A program made the position numbers and the translations under genes. This document shows, in pieces, positions 15,573 through 24,967 of a stretch of 64,000 bases of DNA. The notes below the pieces were generated by a model that saw nothing but the letters and a program-made list of their open reading frames with translations, did not search any database and was not told the origin of the DNA. The first letter of the stretch is position 1. The number at the start of each line of letters is the position of its first letter. Source of the DNA: Chitinophagaceae bacterium (GTDB lineage: Bacteria > Bacteroidota > Bacteroidia > Chitinophagales > Chitinophagaceae); NCBI GenBank assembly GCA_028288585.1, contig JAQBNL010000025.1, positions 1-64,000 on the forward strand, written 5' to 3'.

Positions 15573-16676
15573 TTAATTGGTTTGTCTAAAATTGTCAACA
15601 TAAATAACCGCACCAGCACCATCCGCGCCATCATTAAAGCGCAAAACAAGTTGTCTGAATTTTTCGGTAGCAGGTATTGCTGCAATAGTGCCGAAATCAA
15701 ACACAAGTTCTTCCCACACGCCGGATGTAGTAAATGCTGTTTTAAGTACCGCAACACCATTGGCAAGACCCGAGACTGCAGATTCTAATTCTACATTGAG
15801 TTTTTTACCTATCAATGCAGGATCAGGATTATAAGCCAGTACTCTTATTTTTTTACCTGCTGCCATGTCAATCGGAATATTTAAAGGGCTATAAGTTCCG
15901 CTCCAGGATTCATAACCACGGGTGAACTTACCAACCTTTGCGCTCATGTTTAATCCTGATGGATTCGGGTTTGCAACAGTAGCGAATTGTTGGCCACCAC
16001 CAAAAGTGCCGAAAAAGTAATTGATAGTAGTTAAATCAAAAGTGATAGGAAGGCCAAACGGATCGTAAATAGTTACCGGCGTAATCTTCTCTGTTGTAGC
16101 AGCGCCACCGCTTAAGGCAACTACCCGTACATTGTAAATGCCTGCTGCTGCATAATCATGTGATACCTCGGCACCTGTAGCAAGAGGTGTACCTACCTCG
16201 TTAGCTACATCACCAAAATATACAAGGTAAGAAGCTGCATAAAGTGCTGTAGCTTTCACCTTTAAATTATGAATATTTGTAGTTGTAGTTACGGTTACAT
16301 TTTCAGGAGCTCTGTAAGTTAGCTGTAACGGATAGGTAGCTGTGGTTTCCGTTCCTGAAAGGCTTTTTGAAATAATTGTAACAGTATAACTTCCTTCAGG
16401 ATAAGCATGTGTGGCACTAAAGCCAGGGTTCACGTTAGCTTGTGATGCAGTACCTGTACCATGGCCAAACTTAACAACATAAGAAGATACACCCTCCCCG
16501 GTTGGTGTAATTTTTACATTACCGGAATTGTCATTGCTTATATCGAAAATTTTGCCGGGATTAGCTGAAGCGGCTGAGTTTAAAAAAGATGTATCACTAT
16601 TAATGCCTTCTTTTTGACATCCAATTGCGCCTACAATTAATGCTAGTAAGCTAAATATTATTATTTTTTTCTTCAT
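15573..16676 (-). CDS. PKD-domain surface glycan-binding lipoprotein
   Basis: 367-residue lipoprotein (lipobox GAIGC, about residues 16-20). It has two PKD-like domains (about 40-125 and 125-205; YVVKFGHGTG, YLVYFGDVAN) and a C-terminal jelly-roll region (about 215-367). The latter has TRGYESWSGTYSPLNIPIDMA and a closing VIYVDNFRQ, reminiscent of carbohydrate-binding modules. It follows susD by 11 bp. Gene order susC-susD-PKD lipoprotein matches surface glycan-binding proteins of laminarin loci. It probably captures beta-glucan at the cell surface. Specificity is inferred from the neighbouring GH16. Confidence 0.82.
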   Translation of the reverse strand: MKKKIIIFSLLALIVGAIGCQKEGINSDTSFLNSAASANPGKIFDISNDNSGNVKITPTGEGVSSYVVKFGHGTGTASQANVNPGFSATHAYPEGSYTVTIISKSLSGTETTATYPLQLTYRAPENVTVTTTTNIHNLKVKATALYAASYLVYFGDVANEVGTPLATGAEVSHDYAAAGIYNVRVVALSGGAATTEKITPVTIYDPFGLPITFDLTTINYFFGTFGGGQQFATVANPNPSGLNMSAKVGKFTRGYESWSGTYSPLNIPIDMAAGKKIRVLAYNPDPALIGKKLNVELESAVSGLANGVAVLKTAFTTSGVWEELVFDFGTIAAIPATEKFRQLVLRFNDGADGAGAVIYVDNFRQTN

Positions 16677-16687
16677 GATAGTTAGTT

Positions 16688-18202
16688 TTAGTAGTTCGGA
16701 TTTTGAACCAGTTTAGTACCCTGTAATTCACCGGCCGGTATTGGGAAAATTTCATTTTTACCTGCTTTAAAACCCCTGCTTGCCAATACAGTGGCCGCAT
16801 CCCCCCAGCGAACAAGGTCAAAGAAACGGTGACCTTCACCTGCAAGTTCTAACCTGCGCTCTGTTTTGATAGCATCCAGTGAAACAGGAACAGAGGGTAA
16901 TCCTACTCTGGCACGAACAGCATCCAATAAAGCCTGCGCTCTTGCACCGGTTGCGCCCAATGCTTCAGCTTCCATAAGATAAGTATCAGCTAAACGGATG
17001 ATATAATCATTTTGCTGGAAGTTTAGTTCGGTTGTACCGGGCAAGGTAGTTTTATCAGATAATTGAGGAATGAATTTCATCAAAAAATATCCGGTATTCT
17101 GATATCCTTCGATATAGGTTACCTTATTTGCAGCGGCCAGTGCTTTAACATCAAGAACCGTTGCGGAAAAGCGTGGATCATTCTTAATCAGGTCATAAAA
17201 GTTTTGAGTCCATACATTAAAGCTCCATCCTGCTGTATAAATATTAGGTGCACTTGGATCTTTTCTTGAATAACTTCTCGGTCCAACCATTTGGTCTGCG
17301 GAATTTCCTTCATCAGCACTGCTGCCCCAAAATCCCCAATCAGAAAAGGATTGGTTAGAATGAGCAGCTTCAAGGAGTGATTCAGCGTTGAATTTGTTAG
17401 TAAAGACCCATAGATCAGAAAAATTTGGCAACAGTTTATTACCATATTGATTTGGCTGCCCGGGTGTTGTACCGTTAACAATAGCTAATTGAGCTGCAGC
17501 TTCAGTTTTCTTATTTTCATATAAGTAAACCTTACCCAGCATAGCTTGTATAGCAACTTTAGTAAGCCTTCCTGCTTCCGTTGCTAAAACAACACTGGCA
17601 GGAAGATTTGGTATAGCTTCAGTAAGATCTTTTTCGATCTGTGTGTATACAGCTGCAGGAGTTGCCTGGGAAACATTATAAATGTCTGCAGCACTTAAGG
17701 GTTCAAGCAGTAGCGGAACGTTTTTGAACATCCTGACAAGGTTAAAATAGTAGATAGCCCGTAACGCCTTTGCTTCGGCAGTAAAGCGTGCCTTTTCCCC
17801 TGCATCCATAGGCACTCCCGTTAATTTTTGCAGTAAAATATTTGCTCTAAAAATACCCTGGTAATGATCGCTCCAGAAACTGCGGGGTAAAATGTTAGGA
17901 TTGAGCGTATAATTAGAGAATCCCTGGATACCTGCACCATCGGTTGCGCCACCGCCACCGGCATAATTATCATCTGAACCTGCGTTCATCATTGTGATCA
18001 TATTTTCAAAACCCCCGGCATTTTTGCGCAGCACATCATATACTGCTACAAGACCCGTAAAAGCTTGATCTCTATTGGCATAATAATTTGCTGTGAGAAA
18101 TTGTCCCTGGGGGGTAAGTTCTATAAAACTCTTTTTACATGCTCCAAGCACAAATACGATTGTAATTGCAAGACATGCTGTTTTGATTTTAAAATTTTTC
18201 AT
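16688..18202 (-). CDS. susD: SusD/RagB family glycan-binding outer-membrane lipoprotein
   Basis: 504-residue SusD homologue. I chose the ATG at 18202 because it gives the lipoprotein signal MKNFKIKTACLAITIVFVLGAC (lipobox LGAC). A longer reading would run into susC, which ends at 18222. Family marks are CKKSFIELTPQGQFLTANYYANRDQAFTGLVAVYD at the mature N-terminus, FNLVRMFKNVPLL, IEKDLTEAIPNLP, KVAIQAMLGKVYLYEN, and the C-terminal ERRLELAGEGHRFFDLVRWGDA. It caps the SusC transporter and binds the glycan. Co-transcribed with susC (19-bp gap). Confidence 0.96.
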   Translation of the reverse strand: MKNFKIKTACLAITIVFVLGACKKSFIELTPQGQFLTANYYANRDQAFTGLVAVYDVLRKNAGGFENMITMMNAGSDDNYAGGGGATDGAGIQGFSNYTLNPNILPRSFWSDHYQGIFRANILLQKLTGVPMDAGEKARFTAEAKALRAIYYFNLVRMFKNVPLLLEPLSAADIYNVSQATPAAVYTQIEKDLTEAIPNLPASVVLATEAGRLTKVAIQAMLGKVYLYENKKTEAAAQLAIVNGTTPGQPNQYGNKLLPNFSDLWVFTNKFNAESLLEAAHSNQSFSDWGFWGSSADEGNSADQMVGPRSYSRKDPSAPNIYTAGWSFNVWTQNFYDLIKNDPRFSATVLDVKALAAANKVTYIEGYQNTGYFLMKFIPQLSDKTTLPGTTELNFQQNDYIIRLADTYLMEAEALGATGARAQALLDAVRARVGLPSVPVSLDAIKTERRLELAGEGHRFFDLVRWGDAATVLASRGFKAGKNEIFPIPAGELQGTKLVQNPNY

Positions 18203-18221
18203 ATAAACTAAATTAATAAAT

Positions 18222-21200
18222 TTAAAATTGAAGTTGAATACCACCAAGAATTGTACGTGCCTGCGGATATTGTCCCCTATCAATCCCAAATACTCCACCA
18301 CCTACTTCCGGATCGTATCCTGTATAGTTTGTTAGAGTAAATAGGTTTTCTGCTGTAACGTATACTCTGAACCTGGATATGCCAACCCTGTTGAACAACC
18401 TGTTTGGTAGAGTATAGCCCAATTGTACAACTTTTAAACGCAGGTAATCACCACTTTCAAGATAAAAATCAGACATTTTACTGAAATTACCATTTGGATC
18501 GCTGTCGGTTAGTCTTGGAAAGTCATTCGAAGTTCCTTCACCATGCCAACGGCTTAATGCCTTTGTTGAATAATTTCCAGTTAGTATATCAAGCCGGCGT
18601 AATCCCTGGAATATTTTATTCCCTGCCACGCCTTGAGCAAAGGCCATAAAGTCAAAACCTTTGTAATCCATATTAATGGTAAAGCCAAAAGTATATTTTG
18701 GAAGATTAGTTCCAAGGAAAGTCTTATCCAGGTTATCACTGGATATTTTTCCATCCCCGTTCAAATCAGCCCATATAAAATCCCCCGGACGGGCATCGGG
18801 TTGAATGAGGCCGCCGCTCTTATTTTTATAATCCTGGATTTGCTGATCGTTCTGGAAAATTCCCATGGTCTTATAACCAAAAAAACTGTTATAGGATTGC
18901 CCTACCTGTGTGCGTGTAACAGAACCCATTGACTGGAAGCTTGCATCACCACCTATGAAATTTGTATCCTTGGCTACATAAGTAACAGTATTTTTTATGT
19001 AAGAACCATTTGCGTTAACTGAAAAATTGAACTTACCAAAACTCTTACGATATCCCAATTCTAATTCAAAACCGGTATTTTTCATATCCGCTACATTACC
19101 TGTTGGATTAGATGAAACACCTACATATCCGGGAATCACAATCGGACGAAGAATACCCGTTGTCTTTTTATTATACCAGTCAAATCCAACTGTAAGATTT
19201 TTGAACAGCTGTGCATCAAGACCAACATCAGTAGAAGCAGTTTGCTCCCAAAACAGGTCAGGATTATCTAAGGTTAAAGGTGCATAGCCTGTTGTTATTG
19301 CACCAGAATTTCCGATAGTATAATTATAGCCACCATTTACTATTGAAAGATACCTAAAGTCAGCACTGGCGTCATTCCCAACAACCCCGTACCCACCTCT
19401 AAGCTTTAAAGAGCTAATTATGTTATTGGTATGCCAGAAATTTTCTCTGTTAACATTCCACCCTGCAGAAAAAGATGGGAAGTAGCCATATTTTTTGTTG
19501 GGGCCAAACTTGGTAGAACCATCCCGGCGAACAATACCTGTAAGAAAATATTTATCTAAATAACTATAGTTTAGGCGACTAAATAAGGAATAAATTTTGT
19601 GTTGTACAAAATCGCTGGAGTAATCTGACCGGTCAGCTACGGGAACATTAAAATTAAAAGAAGCATCCTTATAGCTACTAATGGGTAGATTAGAAAGAGT
19701 TACCCCAACATTGCCGCCAATGTTTTCCACGTAAGCACCTTGGCCTACCAAAAGGGTAATATCGTGATTACCTAATTTTCTATTATAAGTAATTGTATTC
19801 TCAATATTCCAGTTGAACGATCTGTTCTCACCTTTACCATAACTATTTTTGCTTGATGAAACTGTTGAACTAAGGAGATAAATAGGATTAAAGCCAAGAT
19901 TACCATAAAATGCCTTTTTTGCTCCAACTGTAGAACGCAGCCTAAGCCCTTTTATCGGGGTTGCTTCCAGGTAAGCATTACCAACAAAATCATCAGACCA
20001 GTTATATCCACCCAATCTTGTTTGAATATATGCAATTGGGTTTGTCATTTCCTGCCCTACATAATTGGAAATACCATAAGGATTACCATTGGCATCTTTA
20101 ATTATCGTTGAATTGGTATAGATACCCGCATTCGGCTGTGCCGTTGGATTTGTAACAACTAATGGTGTAATAGGGTCAAGATTTATAGCAGAACTCAACG
20201 GGCCGCCAAATTCACTATTGGTATTGCCAAGTCCTGTACTCCTGGCATGGGTATATCCCAACGTTTGACCAAAAGTAAAAATGTTGGATATCTTATGCGT
20301 AGAGTTGAGGCGAAAGTTTAATTTTTGATATTTGGAAATCTCTGTAGCAACAATTCCATCCTGCTTTTGTATACCCGCAGATAAATAAAAAGTTGACCTG
20401 TCACTTCCTCCACTAAGACTAATTTCCTGCAAATACTTACGTGCAGAGTTATTAAAAATTGCTTTCTGCCAGTCCGTACCGGTACCTAATGTAGTAACAT
20501 CAGGAAATACAATGTTCTTTCCTGCAGCAACTGAACTTTCGTTCCTTAAAACTGCATATTGTGTTGCATTAAGCAGATCAAGCATTTTTGCCGGAGCTGA
20601 AGTAGCATAAAAACCATTATAGTTTACAGTAAGTTTTCCTGATCTACCCTTTTTTGTGGTTACCAGTATTACACCTCCTGCAGCACGTGTACCATAAATA
20701 GCAGAGGAAGCTGCATCTTTTAATACTTCGATGGATTCGATATCTGACTGGTTGAGATAACCTATACCTCCTGCGTCAACTACTACACCATCAACAACCC
20801 ATAATGGGTTATTGTTATTAAAGGTGGTAATACCACGAATACGAATCGTAGAAGCAGAACCAGGTTGCCCTGAATTTTGCATTATTGTTACGCCGGATAC
20901 ACGGCCTTGTAATGCCTGTTCGATTCTACCATTAGGCACATTTTCCAGGTCCTTAGCCTTAACACTGGAGATAGCTCCGGTGACTAAGCTTTTTTTCTGC
21001 GTTCCATAACCAACAACTACCACTTCATTCATTACATTTTCATTCGGCTGAAATACTACGTCTGTAGTACCAGATGCACTGACAGAACGTTCCATCGGCT
21101 GCATGCCTACCAAAGTAAAAACTAATGTGGAATTTTTACGGGGGACAGTAATATTATAATTACCATCGGAATTAGCTGTAGTAGCAATACGGGTGCCCTT

Positions 21201-21338
21201 GACAGAAATTGTTGCGCCTACAGCCGGGTCTCCTGTAGCAGTAGTAACTTTTCCAGAAACATTAAGTTCCTGAGCCAATAAAACCGGGATGGCCATCAAA
21301 TAAAAAACAAAAAATAGGAAAGTAGTTCTAATTTTCAT
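18222..21338 (-). CDS. susC: SusC/RagA family TonB-linked outer-membrane transporter
   Basis: 1038-residue SusC homologue. ATG at 21338 gives the signal peptide MKIRTTFLFFVFYLMAIPVLLAQ; 13 extra upstream codons are excluded. The mature protein starts with a carboxypeptidase-like regulatory domain (LNVSGKVTTATGDPAVGATISVKGT), then a plug domain with VVVGYGTQKKSLVTGAISS and the SusC signature IRGITTFNNNNPLWVVDGV, then a 22-strand barrel ending in GGIQLQF (terminal Phe). Imports beta-glucan oligosaccharides with TonB energy. First gene of the operon; its promoter is at 21394-21425 and repeat sites that may be operators lie just upstream. Confidence 0.97.
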   Translation of the reverse strand: MKIRTTFLFFVFYLMAIPVLLAQELNVSGKVTTATGDPAVGATISVKGTRIATTANSDGNYNITVPRKNSTLVFTLVGMQPMERSVSASGTTDVVFQPNENVMNEVVVVGYGTQKKSLVTGAISSVKAKDLENVPNGRIEQALQGRVSGVTIMQNSGQPGSASTIRIRGITTFNNNNPLWVVDGVVVDAGGIGYLNQSDIESIEVLKDAASSAIYGTRAAGGVILVTTKKGRSGKLTVNYNGFYATSAPAKMLDLLNATQYAVLRNESSVAAGKNIVFPDVTTLGTGTDWQKAIFNNSARKYLQEISLSGGSDRSTFYLSAGIQKQDGIVATEISKYQKLNFRLNSTHKISNIFTFGQTLGYTHARSTGLGNTNSEFGGPLSSAINLDPITPLVVTNPTAQPNAGIYTNSTIIKDANGNPYGISNYVGQEMTNPIAYIQTRLGGYNWSDDFVGNAYLEATPIKGLRLRSTVGAKKAFYGNLGFNPIYLLSSTVSSSKNSYGKGENRSFNWNIENTITYNRKLGNHDITLLVGQGAYVENIGGNVGVTLSNLPISSYKDASFNFNVPVADRSDYSSDFVQHKIYSLFSRLNYSYLDKYFLTGIVRRDGSTKFGPNKKYGYFPSFSAGWNVNRENFWHTNNIISSLKLRGGYGVVGNDASADFRYLSIVNGGYNYTIGNSGAITTGYAPLTLDNPDLFWEQTASTDVGLDAQLFKNLTVGFDWYNKKTTGILRPIVIPGYVGVSSNPTGNVADMKNTGFELELGYRKSFGKFNFSVNANGSYIKNTVTYVAKDTNFIGGDASFQSMGSVTRTQVGQSYNSFFGYKTMGIFQNDQQIQDYKNKSGGLIQPDARPGDFIWADLNGDGKISSDNLDKTFLGTNLPKYTFGFTINMDYKGFDFMAFAQGVAGNKIFQGLRRLDILTGNYSTKALSRWHGEGTSNDFPRLTDSDPNGNFSKMSDFYLESGDYLRLKVVQLGYTLPNRLFNRVGISRFRVYVTAENLFTLTNYTGYDPEVGGGVFGIDRGQYPQARTILGGIQLQF

Positions 21339-21393
21339 ATACAAGCAATTTAATTTTGAGGAAAAAATTTGGTTCAATCGTAAAAAGAGAAGG

Positions 21394-21425
21394 CAAATTT
21401 GAAGTATAAAATTTTATTTTCCAAA
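21394..21425 (-). promoter_or_regulatory. susC promoter
   Basis: Minus strand: -33 TTTG (21422-21425), 20-bp spacer, -7 CAAATTTG (21394-21401; one mismatch to TAnnTTTG). Predicted 5' UTR of about 50 nt before the ATG at 21338. Confidence 0.5.
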
Positions 21426-21432
21426 TATTTAA

Positions 21433-21504
21433 TACTACACTACTACATCATTCAAAAAAAATGGTTGGTTCTCACGTATATCTGTACTTCTTTATTACAT
21501 CATT
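21433..21504. promoter_or_regulatory. Possible operators between susC and its regulator
   Basis: Minus strand shows a direct repeat TGTAGTAgTGTAGTA directly upstream of the susC -33 element (about 21434-21448). The string TACATCATT occurs at 21444-21452 and again at 21496-21504, 52 bp apart (about five helical turns). A related GTAG/CTAC palindrome with ACTACATC lies at 24449-24472, downstream of the regulator. Candidate sites for the LuxR-type domain of the regulator. Confidence 0.35.
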
Positions 21505-21543
21505 AGCATTATTTCATATTTTTAGTCAATTATTCTTTGATGT

Positions 21544-24414
21544 ATGAAAAAGGTATCATTAATCCTGCTATTATTTTTTTTATTTAAAAGGTTGCCAGCA
21601 CAAAATTCTATTGGGTTATCTGATATAATAAACTATACCAACCAACTATATGCAGCAGGGGCACAAAACTGGGACATTAAACAAGATGAAAATGGGATAC
21701 TATACTTTGCAAATAATGAGGGGTTATTAACTTTTGATGGTTCTTATTGGAAATTATACAAACTGCCCAACAATACAGTAGTACGGTCTGTTGAAATAGG
21801 ATACGACCATAAAATATATGTAGGCGGCCAAAATGAGATAGGATTTTTTAGCCCGGATAAAAAAGGGGCACTTGTTTATACTTCTTTAATCTCTTTAATA
21901 CCTCTAAAAGATAGATCTTTTAATGACGTTTGGAGTATTATATCCTATGGCAGGGATATTTTTTTTAGGACGAGTACTAAAATCATGAAATTAAATGGAA
22001 ATAGGTTTTCTATTTATCCGGATGAAAACTGGCGCTTTATTGGATTAAGCAATAACCAATTAATTGCACAGGATCATACGAATAAATTACAGGTGTACAT
22101 TAATAATTCATGGATGCCTTATATTAATCAAAACGTTCTGCCTAAAGATTTTCTTCTTACTTCTTTTGTTCCATTTTCGAAGGATACCTCTATTATTACA
22201 ACATTAAAAAATGGTGTTTACTTTTTTGTAAATAATTCGCTGACTGAATTTAAAGCAACTGCTTTAAATGATATATCTAAAAAGAATATTTATACTTCTT
22301 TAAATATTGGGAATAATCGTTTATTGCTTGCTACAAGTTTAGATGGTTGTTTTGTTATTGATAAAAAAGGTAATCTTATTCAAAGTTTTTCAACTTTAGA
22401 AGGGTTACAAAATAATAATGTTCGTCACGTATTTTTAGATAAAAACCACAATCTTTGGTTAGGCCTTGATAATGGCATTGATTTTATTGCATATAACAAT
22501 GCCATTAAGGAAATAAATCCTGACAGACAAAATAAAGGCGCAGGCTATGCTGCTATTATTCATAATAATTCTCTTTATATAGGAACTATCAATGGGCTAT
22601 ACTCAATTCCTTTAGATAATTCTAAAAACCTGAGTTTACTTAAGGGTATTTTTAAGCCTATAGCAAAATCCCAGGGCCAGGTTTGGAGCCTTGCGGAAGT
22701 GAACGGAGAATTATTGATGGGCCATCATGAAGGTGCATTTATAATAAGTAATAATACAGCACAACTGTTAGATAATTCGTCAGGCTTTTGGAATTTTTTC
22801 CCATTATATAAGCAGTCTTCCACGATAATGCTCGCAGGAAATTACCAAGGTATTAATTTTTATAATTATGAAAACGGGAAGTTTATAAATTCTAATATTC
22901 GTGCACGTTTTGAATCTTCCAGGTTTATAGCAATGGACAACGAAAATGTTTGGGCAGCTCATCCATATAAAGGAATTTTTAAAATCAATTTTAATCCTCC
23001 CGGAAATACTACTATACAAAATTATAGTAATAATAAAGGCCTGTCATCAGTTAATCACTACTACATTTATAAAATCAAAAACAGAATTGTAGTGCCCACT
23101 GAAAATGGTTTTTTTGAATATAATTCTTCTGCTGATATTTTTCAAAAATCAGTATTTTTTGAAAAACTTTTTGGCCCGATAAAAACCAATTATTTAAAAG
23201 AAGATCCAAATGGAAATATTTGGTTCACCTCAGAAAAAAATTTAGGAGTAGTTGATTTTTCAGGTAAGGAACCGAAGGTGATTTACATAACAGAATTAAC
23301 AGGTAAATTTCTTCGCGGGTTTGAGTTTATTTATCCCGTTGATATAAATAATATTCTTGTGGGTGGAGAAAAGGGGTTTTACCATATTAATTATGAACAA
23401 TACCGCGGAAACAATAACCGGATTGAAGTATTAATAAGAACCGTAAAAGCTATTAATCAAAATGATAGTTTAATTTTTGGGGGTTATTACAGCGCTGTAA
23501 AAACACAACCTGAACTTAATTATCATTTAAATTCTATTCATTTTGAATACTCTTCAATTTTATATGGCCAGCAATCAAACATTGAGTATAGCTATTTATT
23601 AAAAAATTTTGATAAGAACTGGTCTGGCTGGATAAAAAAAACTGATAAGGAATATACTAACCTGCCGGCAGGCACGTATAGCTTTCAGGTTAAAGCCAGA
23701 AATAATCTTGGCAATGAATCAAAGATAGCGAGTTATAGTTTTACTATTTTACCTCCATGGTATCAAACAAAATGGGCTTATTTTATTTATATTTTGCTTT
23801 TTATAATCGGCAATTATATCCTTATTATTTTTCTAAAAAGAAAGTTCAAAACACAGCAAATAAAACATGATGAAGAACAAAAACGATTACAATATCTGCA
23901 CCAACTGGAAATGGAAAAAACAGATAAAGAGATTGTAAAATTAAAATATGAAAAGCTGGAAGCAGAGGTGCAACATAAAAATAAAGAGCTTGCGTCGGTT
24001 GCCATGCACCTGGTACAAAAAGGTGAGCTTTTATCTAAGATAAAAGATCAGATGGTACGTTTAAAAGAACATTCTAAAAGTGAAAAAAGTTCTGATGACC
24101 TAAAAAAAATTATCAATGTAATTAAAGATGAAAATAAAATTGATAAACAATGGGAACAATTTACAGTGCACTTTGATAATGTTCATAGCGATTTTCATAC
24201 TGCATTAAAAAGTAAACACCCTGCCTTAAGTGCAAAGGAATTAAAATTATCTGCCTATTTAAGAATGAATCTTTCTACCAAAGAAATTGCACAATTAATG
24301 AATATTTCAATAAGAGGTGTTGAAATAAGCAGGTACAGGCTTCGTAAAAAATTACAGATACCCACTGATGTTAACTTATATGATTTTCTTATTGAGGCAA
24401 CCTCTTCTAACTAA
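21544..24414 (+). CDS. Membrane-bound propeller / Y_Y_Y / LuxR-type HTH regulator
   Basis: 956 residues with signal peptide (MKKVSLILLLFFLFKRLPAQ). Residues about 25-650 are two-component-type propeller repeats (GLQNNNVRHVFLDKNHNLWLGLDNGIDFI; ENGFFEYN; DPNGNIWFTSEKNLGVVDF). Residues about 655-735 are the Y_Y_Y domain (YSYLLKNFDKNWSGW, YTNLPAGTYSFQVKARN). One TM helix follows (about 740-762), then a long coiled coil, then a C-terminal LuxR-type HTH (LSTKEIAQLMNISIRGVEISRYRLRKKLQI). No kinase or receiver domain is present, so it is a one-component relative of hybrid two-component systems. It senses periplasmic oligosaccharide and probably activates the divergent susC operon. Confidence 0.9.
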   Translation: MKKVSLILLLFFLFKRLPAQNSIGLSDIINYTNQLYAAGAQNWDIKQDENGILYFANNEGLLTFDGSYWKLYKLPNNTVVRSVEIGYDHKIYVGGQNEIGFFSPDKKGALVYTSLISLIPLKDRSFNDVWSIISYGRDIFFRTSTKIMKLNGNRFSIYPDENWRFIGLSNNQLIAQDHTNKLQVYINNSWMPYINQNVLPKDFLLTSFVPFSKDTSIITTLKNGVYFFVNNSLTEFKATALNDISKKNIYTSLNIGNNRLLLATSLDGCFVIDKKGNLIQSFSTLEGLQNNNVRHVFLDKNHNLWLGLDNGIDFIAYNNAIKEINPDRQNKGAGYAAIIHNNSLYIGTINGLYSIPLDNSKNLSLLKGIFKPIAKSQGQVWSLAEVNGELLMGHHEGAFIISNNTAQLLDNSSGFWNFFPLYKQSSTIMLAGNYQGINFYNYENGKFINSNIRARFESSRFIAMDNENVWAAHPYKGIFKINFNPPGNTTIQNYSNNKGLSSVNHYYIYKIKNRIVVPTENGFFEYNSSADIFQKSVFFEKLFGPIKTNYLKEDPNGNIWFTSEKNLGVVDFSGKEPKVIYITELTGKFLRGFEFIYPVDINNILVGGEKGFYHINYEQYRGNNNRIEVLIRTVKAINQNDSLIFGGYYSAVKTQPELNYHLNSIHFEYSSILYGQQSNIEYSYLLKNFDKNWSGWIKKTDKEYTNLPAGTYSFQVKARNNLGNESKIASYSFTILPPWYQTKWAYFIYILLFIIGNYILIIFLKRKFKTQQIKHDEEQKRLQYLHQLEMEKTDKEIVKLKYEKLEAEVQHKNKELASVAMHLVQKGELLSKIKDQMVRLKEHSKSEKSSDDLKKIINVIKDENKIDKQWEQFTVHFDNVHSDFHTALKSKHPALSAKELKLSAYLRMNLSTKEIAQLMNISIRGVEISRYRLRKKLQIPTDVNLYDFLIEATSSN

Positions 24415-24629
24415 ATACACCCTATACAACTTTTTAAATCAGCCTTAGTAGTAGATGATTAACTACATCTTACTTCATAAATAGTTTTTCGGTTCACTCT
24501 ATAACATTTTTCTCGCACTAAAAACGTGTTGGCCATCATTAATAATTTGCTGTGATACGCTTATCTGGAAAGCGTTACAAAATATATATTCACCTTTTGG
24601 CGTTATTAAACATGTAATAAGTTTAACTA
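24415..24629. other. Intergenic region without recognisable gene
   Basis: AT-rich, no plausible ORF. It holds the GTAGTAGATGATTAACTAC palindrome-like site (24451-24469) and a 6-bp stem ACGCTT/AAGCGT (24557-24575) that lacks a U-run on either strand. The rest of the space to 24967 is covered by the promoter, RNA and terminator entries. Nothing was recognised at 24809-24967, apart from a doubtful 32-codon frame starting at 24814. Confidence 0.4.
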
Positions 24630-24657
24630 TTTGTAAATATTGCCCTGGTTATCTTTG
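24630..24657 (+). promoter_or_regulatory. Promoter of a terminated transcript upstream of aldo/keto reductase
   Basis: -7 TATCTTTG (24650-24657) is an exact TAnnTTTG match. TTTG at 24630-24633 could be the -33 element with a 16-bp spacer, slightly short. Predicted start near 24663. Confidence 0.55.
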
Positions 24658-24662
24658 TAAAA

Positions 24663-24808
24663 TAATAAGAGTTATTAAATAGCAGCATTGTTGAGGATGA
24701 TTTGCGCAGACACAAGCGAATGTTGTTTACAAAAATTAATATCAAGATTTTCATATAGCAATCAATCGTTGAGGTCGTCCCGTTTCTACGGGAGGACCTA
24801 TTTTTTTT
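24663..24808 (+). ncRNA. Putative small RNA or attenuated leader
   Basis: About 145 nt bounded by a consensus promoter (24630-24657) and a very strong intrinsic terminator (24772-24808). A 74-codon frame from 24688 crosses the terminator and has no recognisable homology, so I treat the segment as non-coding. It is either an independent small RNA or a leader controlling the aldo/keto reductase/esterase pair that starts 160 nt past the terminator. Confidence 0.5.
24772..24808 (+). terminator. Strong intrinsic terminator
   Basis: Stem AGGTC-g-TCCCGT / ACGGGA-g-GACCT with a TTCT loop and one internal G.G mismatch, followed by A and eight T (24801-24808). Confidence 0.85.
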
Positions 24809-24967
24809 CAGAGATGTCCCAACAACTCCATGATGAAGATTTAAGCCCCTTAAAAAAGATATTACTATTTTTATTTCTGAATCACAGGAAAAAGTATTCT
24901 TTGGATAACTAATTGAATAGTTTTTCTGAGTTTATTCATAAAATAATCTTTAAAAAAAATTACTAAA

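Noticed and set aside
24688-24912. 74-codon plus-strand frame upstream of the aldo/keto reductase
   Set aside because: It runs straight across a strong intrinsic terminator and has no recognisable homology or codon bias.
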